Shown: in pieces, positions 28,840 through 34,041 of the stretch
How the letters are laid out: each line of letters begins with the position of its first letter
Numbering within the stretch: the first letter of the stretch is position 1
From: Chara braunii
Taxonomy: Eukaryota; Streptophyta; Charophyceae; Charales; Characeae
Reading direction: 5' to 3'
Length of the DNA: 34,041 nt
Assembly (NCBI GenBank): GCA_003427395.1
Contig: BFEA01000252.1
Coordinates: 1,025,978 to 1,060,018, forward strand
Program-made: the position numbers and the translations under genes
Notes under the pieces: model-generated
What the model was told of the DNA's origin: nothing
The model's database searches: none
The model's input: the letters and a program-made list of their open reading frames with translations, nothing else

Positions 28840-30432
28840 GACTACTCACTGAAGAGAAAAGGCAGGAGGTTGTTACCCTGTCATCCAGGGGATTGACTGA
28901 GCAGCGCATCAGGGGATTCAGAAGGGAAATACCTCTTCAGGCTGCTGTGGGCCGCCTGACAGACTCTGACACAACCAGCCTATCCCTTGTCCACAGCAGC
29001 AGAAAAAAAAAAACAGCCTAATAGTATCCCTTGCTGAATAAGGTGCTAAGAGTCCCCGGGCTCCGCACGCCACACAGCAGTGCCCACCACTCCCAAGGCC
29101 ACTGTAACCCTGTGCCCAGCTGGCTCCAGATGCGGTCCCACCATCACCATCACCTGACCCAGACCCAGTCCCAGACCCAGACCCAGGCGGAGCACCGGCA
29201 GTGCAGCATAATGTGCTTTATAGTTTCAAGAATTCTTCTCTGCGGGGAACTTTGATGACAGAGCTTGCACCAGGGGAGGGTGACGCCCTTCTGTCCCAGT
29301 CGAGTTCTGTCAATCGTCCAGTTATTTGTGGGTAAGCATCTATGCTCAATCTGCCATTGCAGGGAGTCCACCTTAGCCGGGCGTGTCTCAGTGGCTGTAA
29401 ACCGTTTGATTGGACGTAAGGTGTCTCTTCCTACATTTAGGTGTTTTCATCCATCAGCTTGTTACTTTCACGCGCAGGTCCCCCCCGGGGCCGTAGCATG
29501 CGGTATATGGTTTTGACCTGGAGGGAATGTAGCTGCCGACTGCTTCATTCCCCCCTCTTGGGTTTAGTCGTCCAGCTCCATGTGACGGGGTGAAAAGGCA
29601 ACAGATCTATGGGGGTGTTGGTCGGGAAGGCAAGCCATTGTTCATTGTCCTCAAAAACCCGGATGCGATAGACCTGTCCCAACCGGACCCATTGGACATC
29701 CTCGGTAGAATTCCGTATAAAGTATTATCACTCCTGTGGAAAAGGCTGACCAAGGCCTCCGTCTAGACGGGTATCGATGGTGCTGAAAGCTTTGTTGGGG
29801 TCATTCTTCTTCCGGTCCTGTCCCAGATGTCACATACCCTGTGGATCCCGTGCTTTACTCACCCCTTCCATGGTCGATCGGAGCCGATGAAAGTCTGGCC
29901 ATGTCTGTCTGTGATCCATTTGTTACCTAATAGGGGCTGGAGGGGGCCGCATTATCGAGAAGAGGAAGTTTGTGCCAGATTTTTAGCAGGGGGGTCCAAA
30001 GGTTGTCCTTTTAGAGATGTGCCCTGGCAACCTGTCTGTCATCACCCCAATCTCTCGCTGCTCGCCTAGGAAGGGGCCAGTACCGGTCTTCCAGCCATGT
30101 GCAGGGGTCCACCTCCGGGGGGGGGGGGGGGGGAGGGCTGACAGGGCAACCTAGCGATCTGCTCCTAGGATAAAGCTCCCCAAAAGTAGCAAAGGGGTGA
30201 AGTGGACACTTTGGATCCATTTGATGGCCAGCGCCATAGGCTGGGTTGTTGGGTCGATAATGCCCAGTCCTCCCTTGGATTTAGGCTGAATGACTGAGTC
30301 CCATGTTGCCTGGGGGATTACATGTGGCAGCTCATGGTTCCCTCTCCACAGAAAAACAGCTAGGTGTTTCGGAACTGAACGGCCCAGAGCTCTTTTCCTT
30401 ACCGAGTGTCCAAATGACTGAGTGTCCAAATG
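28840..30432 (-). mobile_element. LINE-C: 5'-truncated LINE related to LINE-A
   Basis: The reverse strand encodes, from high to low coordinates: 'AVFLWRGNHELPHVI' and 'KSKGGLGIIDP' (30,429-30,151), 'LLGNKWITDRHGQ' (about 29,925), 'HLNVGRDTLRPI' (29,440) and 'SLQWQIEHRCLPTNN' to 'PWCKLC ... HIMLHC' (29,371-29,150), the C-x2-C/H-x4-C zinc ribbon. The RT and everything upstream are absent. A 3' string shared with LINE-A lies at 28,884. Several frameshifts make it inactive. A short Pro/Gln-type repeat 'cccagacccagacccag' lies at 29,157-29,188 just after the zinc ribbon. Confidence 0.85.
30117..30133. repeat. Poly(G) tract, 17 bp
   Basis: Uninterrupted G run inside LINE-C, causing a frame ambiguity. 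Length may be an assembly uncertainty. Confidence 0.9.
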
Positions 30433-30435
30433 ACT
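30404..30435. repeat. Perfect 16-bp tandem duplication at the LINE-C 5' edge
   Basis: 'gagtgtccaaatgact' occurs twice in direct succession at the place where LINE-C homology ends. It could mark the insertion junction, but the partner copy at the 3' end was not seen. Confidence 0.7.
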
Positions 30436-31300
30436 GATGTAATTAACTTATTATTTCACAGCATTTGTTAGTTATTGAATTCAGTTATTGGTTGATCTAT
30501 ATCTATAGACATTGAATGATATATCAAATGTACTGAACCTCCATTTTCTTTGCAGACACACTCATCCACTGCACAGAACATTTGTTAAACTCGATCTGAA
30601 AAAAGAAGGAAAAACTCCGAAAAACAAACATCATTTGTATAACTCAACCACCAGTACATCCAAACCACTCTTTCCCAGGGCGGGATACGCCCTGCACGCC
30701 AAAAGACAAACGAACAGGCATGGGCCTCCTCTTGGCTGGCGTCGCCAGCCATTTGGTCCGGCAGCGGGACCCCGAAAGTCGTGGCGTGCGTGCATGCAGC
30801 CGCCTCGGAGAAAAAGGCCTGGGAATGGGAAGTGTCCCGATGGTTTGAAAAAGAAGGGAAAAAAAGCAACTCCATGTCCAATTTCACGCAGAAAGAAAAA
30901 TCACATCATTTGAGGGTTTACTCTCATGGAAGACACGTCGTGGGAAAAAAAAAAACTGCATCCAGCAGAATGGTCCAGCATCGACTACCTGCCTCATCCA
31001 CTCAGGCAACCAGGAATGAATATGTAGCCGGGTCCATAAGGACCTGTTTTGTTGTTTTTTCCGAAAAAGAAAAGAGAGAACAGAGGGTAGAGAGGAGAAA
31101 ACGACGTGAAGAAGAAGAGGCTTCAAGAGAATAGAAATGGCCGAGTTAGAGAAGAGAACAGAAGACTCGGCTCAAAAGGAATTTTATGTCCATGGTACTA
31201 ATACAATACGTCGCATTCAAGTCAGGGCTTGTGTTCCATGCAAGCCCTGCAGGCATGACTGATTGGCTGCCTGTCCTATTGCACAGGACAGCATGGTATA
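30436..31300. other. Unassigned sequence
   Basis: No gene recognised. Frames on both strands (for example 30,512-30,913 forward, rich in Lys, Arg and Pro) have no domain. The string 'gtccataaggacctgtttt' at 31,032 matches the end of LINE-B (28,664, one difference), and may be the last bases of a strongly truncated LINE copy. Confidence 0.4.
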
Positions 31301-31338
31301 TGATGATGACGATGATCATCATCATCATCATCATCATG
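31300..31338. repeat. (GAT)n/(CAT)n palindromic microsatellite
   Basis: A GATGAT run switches to ATCATC at 'gatgatcatc', so the tract is self-complementary around 31,316. Confidence 0.85.
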
Positions 31339-31578
31339 CGATTGTCTTTCCCTCCCTGCCTAAGGTATGCTTACCCCATGGCAGCTGCAAAAAGCACTTT
31401 CATGATGTGTTGTGATCCACTTCACGTTCCTTCCCAAAGTCGCACATATCCTCACGATTCCGCAGTAATTCACAAGGAAAAGAAAAGGAAAAACAAGGAA
31501 AAAGACTCAAAAAGTCCTCACTCCTGAGTGATTAACTTGCCTCCCCCTTCTTGTTTATGATTAGACAATAATAGTCAG

Positions 31579-32523
31579 ATGTCTCTTCTCGATTGGTTCC
31601 GTGATTCCCCCCCAGAAAAAAGAACTTGTCACACTTCTTTGCACTCTCCATCCTCCATACACATATTAAGCCGATTCGGTTCAACCTTTTTACAGTCTGA
31701 GCAAAATGGTACAAAATTACACGTAGGTTGTCAAGCCAGATCCGAAGAAATGCCTGTCCTGGTCCCAAAGATGTCTGTCCCAGTCCCACAGTATCCCCAC
31801 TGGTCGCAAAAATGTCCTCCAGCAGTGTCAGAGACATTTGTCTCGGCCCCACAGATGCATGTACTGGTCCCAAAGATGTCTGTCGTGGTCTCAAGAAATG
31901 TCAGTCCATGGCCCGCGCTATCCACACTGGGCCCAAATATGTCCCTCCTGGTCCCACAGACATCCGTCCCATCCACACAGACGCATGCCCTGGTCCCAAA
32001 GATGGCCATCCTGGTCCCACAGATGTCCGTCTCAGCCCCACAGATGCATGTCCTGGTCCCAAGGATGTCTGTCCTCACCTCATCCCACCGTTTACTTACT
32101 GGTCCCAAAGATGTCCGTCCTCATCTCACAGACATCCATCTCCGTTCCACCGATCTATGTCCTGGTCCCAAGGATATCGTTCCTGGTCCTCAGGATGTCC
32201 GCCCTGGTCTCACAGACCTCCATCACGCCTCCACGGATGTATGTCCTGGTCCCAAAGATGTCCTTCCTGGTCCCAAAGTACACTTACAGTTTCAGCAGAT
32301 GTCCATCCTGGGCCCAGAGGCGATTCCTTGTGTTCCTGTCGGTTTCCTGGGCCCCCGTTCTGTTACCACAAATGTCCGTCGTTATCCGACAGTGTCTACC
32401 CTGGGGTTCCCCAGATGTCCGTCCTGGCCCCATAGAGCATCCCACCATTGCAGTTTCAGGAGATGTCCATCTGGGGCCCACAGATGTCCGTCCTTGTTCC
32501 TGAGACAAATCCTTCTCTTCTGA
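31579..32523 (+). CDS. Doubtful 314-codon frame over the 21-bp minisatellite
   Basis: The longest frame in the window. After about 55 codons of non-repetitive sequence beginning 'MSLLDWFRDSPPEKR', it becomes a 7-residue repeat of the type 'VLVPKMS' and 'VSAPQMH'. It has no recognisable domain or signal peptide. The existence of two other equally repeat-like forward frames over the same bases argues that this is a by-product of the minisatellite. A real low-complexity protein cannot be ruled out. Confidence 0.12.
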   Translation: MSLLDWFRDSPPEKRTCHTSLHSPSSIHILSRFGSTFLQSEQNGTKLHVGCQARSEEMPVLVPKMSVPVPQYPHWSQKCPPAVSETFVSAPQMHVLVPKMSVVVSRNVSPWPALSTLGPNMSLLVPQTSVPSTQTHALVPKMAILVPQMSVSAPQMHVLVPRMSVLTSSHRLLTGPKDVRPHLTDIHLRSTDLCPGPKDIVPGPQDVRPGLTDLHHASTDVCPGPKDVLPGPKVHLQFQQMSILGPEAIPCVPVGFLGPRSVTTNVRRYPTVSTLGFPRCPSWPHRASHHCSFRRCPSGAHRCPSLFLRQILLF

Positions 32524-32840
32524 TCCAAGGGCATCTGTCCTGGTTCTGCAGATGCCCGTCTGTACACAACAGATGTGCATTCCCACACTATAGATGTGTC
32601 TCCTGGCCAATCGAGTATCAGTCCGTTTGTGACAATCCTACAGATCACTGTTCTTGTCCCACGCTGTCGGTTCAGGCCTTACGGTGACGGGCATCACAGA
32701 TGTCCATCCTGTCCCTTCAGTATTCTTACTGGTCTCCACGATGTCCGTCCTGGCACCACAGATGTCTGTCGTGCCCCTGCACATGATTCTTTTTTGTTCC
32801 TTCCACAGATGTCCCTTAGGGCAGCACAGACGATTCCTTC
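31740..32840 (+). repeat. Degenerate 21-bp minisatellite, about 1.1 kb
   Basis: The unit 'gatgtctgtcctggtcccaaa' type (21 bp, seven codons) is repeated with many variants, for instance 'gatgcatgtcctggtccca' and 'gatgtccgtctcagcccca'. It is regular from about 31,740 to 32,290 and increasingly irregular to 32,840. Because 21 is a multiple of three and the unit lacks stops in all three forward frames, three long overlapping frames arise (31,579-32,523, 31,728-32,435, 31,838-32,503), plus reverse ones. Confidence 0.9.
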
Positions 32841-33962
32841 CTCTTACAATCTATGACAATCACTCTGACAGACTAGTCAAATGTCTATTCCCCAGGCCCA
32901 GTCGCACGCATAAACAATGCTCTCAGTTGAAGCGCTCAAGAAGAACTTTTTCTCCCCCCATCTGCTTTACTGTTTTCTTTACCAGACAGTCTTACCTGGT
33001 ATATCATTCTCCCTCTGCATAGCCGGGCGATAGCGAGTCAGCGACCGACGTTCCACGCCACCAGACACCGACTTCCTCCAGACGTCATCACTGCAAGAAC
33101 CAGCACACTGCACAGACTCAAACGTATCTTCTTTGGAATCAGCGAATGGATGCAACAATCGCAGCGTTTCGAGTTAGCATGACATCGCAGAGGTTTCTCT
33201 ACAACCGGATGCATCATAGCAATAACAAACAATGGGCGGCTGTTCTTACCCAAAAAAATTGGTCGACGTTTACATCGACTACTAAATAAGGAAATACAGT
33301 TCCACTAGAGCAAGAACATTCCCCCATTTTAAGCATCAGTTGCCTCTACAGTGTCTACACAGAGTCCAGGGACTGCACTCTGTGAAAGTGACTATACTCC
33401 GTTGGAGACGTTCTCTTAAACCCGATGGGCAGCCATACTGAGCAGAAATAAGCCTGCACTGCACCAATGAGACTACGAAAAAGTTGGAAAAACTGATAGG
33501 CCACAAAACTTGGCCCAGAAAAAACTGAGAGGTCAACAGCGGATAAAAGATGGGACACTCTGCGATCCAGATGAACATCACAGTGAGCATCTCACTTTGC
33601 TTCCACATTTCCCTTTTTCTTTCACTCTTTATCATCTCATTCTCTTATTTCCACAATAACCCTCCACTCAAGCACACATTGAGAAGTTAGTGTACCTGAC
33701 GTATGAGAGTTAATGTAGGCGGATCCAATTACTTTGTTGTTTACTCTGTTGCCAATAATATATAGGCCCACAGATGGCATGTGAGGTTCATCCCTCCATT
33801 TGCTTCCCCACCAAACTGATAAAAGCATCAGCCTCTACCCCCAAGGGAAGACTACTTTGTTTGTGCCAATGTCTCTTTCATATTTCTTCCACCTCATGAC
33901 CATTTCTCTTTCAGAAGTTCGTCCATCTCATCATCTATATTCCACTCCCTTGCGCCTACGAC

Positions 33963-33965
<3 letters not shown>
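32841..33965. other. Unassigned sequence
   Basis: No gene, tandem repeat or transposon signature seen. Short frames on the reverse strand (up to about 100 codons at 33,336-33,635) have no recognisable features. Confidence 0.45.

Positions 33966-34041
<76 letters not shown>
33966..34041. repeat. (CT)n microsatellite running off the window
   Basis: At least 75 bp of pure CT continuing to the last base of the window; total length unknown. Confidence 0.97.

Noticed and set aside
31020-31050. A third forward LINE copy ending near 31,050
   Set aside because: Only about 25 bp match the LINE-B end ('ataaggacctgtttt'), with no tail and no coding match upstream.

Overview
The window looks like repeat-rich nuclear DNA of a eukaryote, probably a plant or streptophyte alga. 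The evidence is decayed LINEs with an apurinic-type endonuclease, a reverse transcriptase (RT) and a C-terminal CCHC zinc-ribbon (zf-RVT-like) region, together with MITE-like inverted repeats, a tRNA-derived SINE-like element, long microsatellites and no operon-like coding. I found no intact host gene, rRNA, tRNA or CRISPR array. The species cannot be fixed from the sequence alone.

Left part (1-14.3 kb). The most unusual structure is a pair of ancient, diverged, inverted copies of a complex repeat about 4 kb long. Copy A runs forward from the window start to about 4,445. Copy C runs in reverse from about 14,300 down to about 10,860. Both contain, in the same order, a GC-rich 'head', a collinear spacer, an array of ~123-bp units, and a second array with shorter irregular units. 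In A a TATA-containing promoter-like block follows. A third head (copy B, about 9,700-10,180, reverse) is joined directly to the same promoter-like block. All three heads carry one hairpin whose stem differs by compensatory changes while its loop is conserved. That suggests a structured RNA or DNA element rather than a protein. Between the arms lie pyrimidine-rich sequence with perfect hairpins, small tandem duplications, and a ~0.48-kb dispersed repeat that recurs at 15.5 kb. A palindrome-rich element of ~576 bp sits between copy C and copy B.

Middle (14.3-17.5 kb). This part is noncoding. It holds a near-identical 247-bp tandem duplication of a tRNA-derived SINE-like element (reverse strand, A and B boxes visible), an 86-bp tandem duplication, a perfect 12-bp-arm palindrome and a 332-bp MITE with ~38-bp terminal inverted repeats.

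Right part (17.5-30.4 kb). Three LINE copies of related type are present. LINE-A (reverse, ~17.58-21.27 kb) is 5'-truncated but has an almost intact RT core. It is interrupted by a 315-bp hAT-like non-autonomous element with an 8-bp target duplication. LINE-B (forward, ~21.3-28.7 kb) is near full length (ORF1-like region, endonuclease, RT, C-terminal region, poly(A)) but heavily decayed, with lost catalytic residues, internal duplications and a 165-bp foldback insertion. LINE-C (reverse, ~28.8-30.43 kb) is a 5'-truncated relative of LINE-A.

Right end (30.4-34.0 kb). There is a degenerate 21-bp minisatellite about 1.1 kb long (31.74-32.84 kb), open in all three forward frames over about 600 bp, then unassigned sequence and a (CT)n tract that runs off the window.
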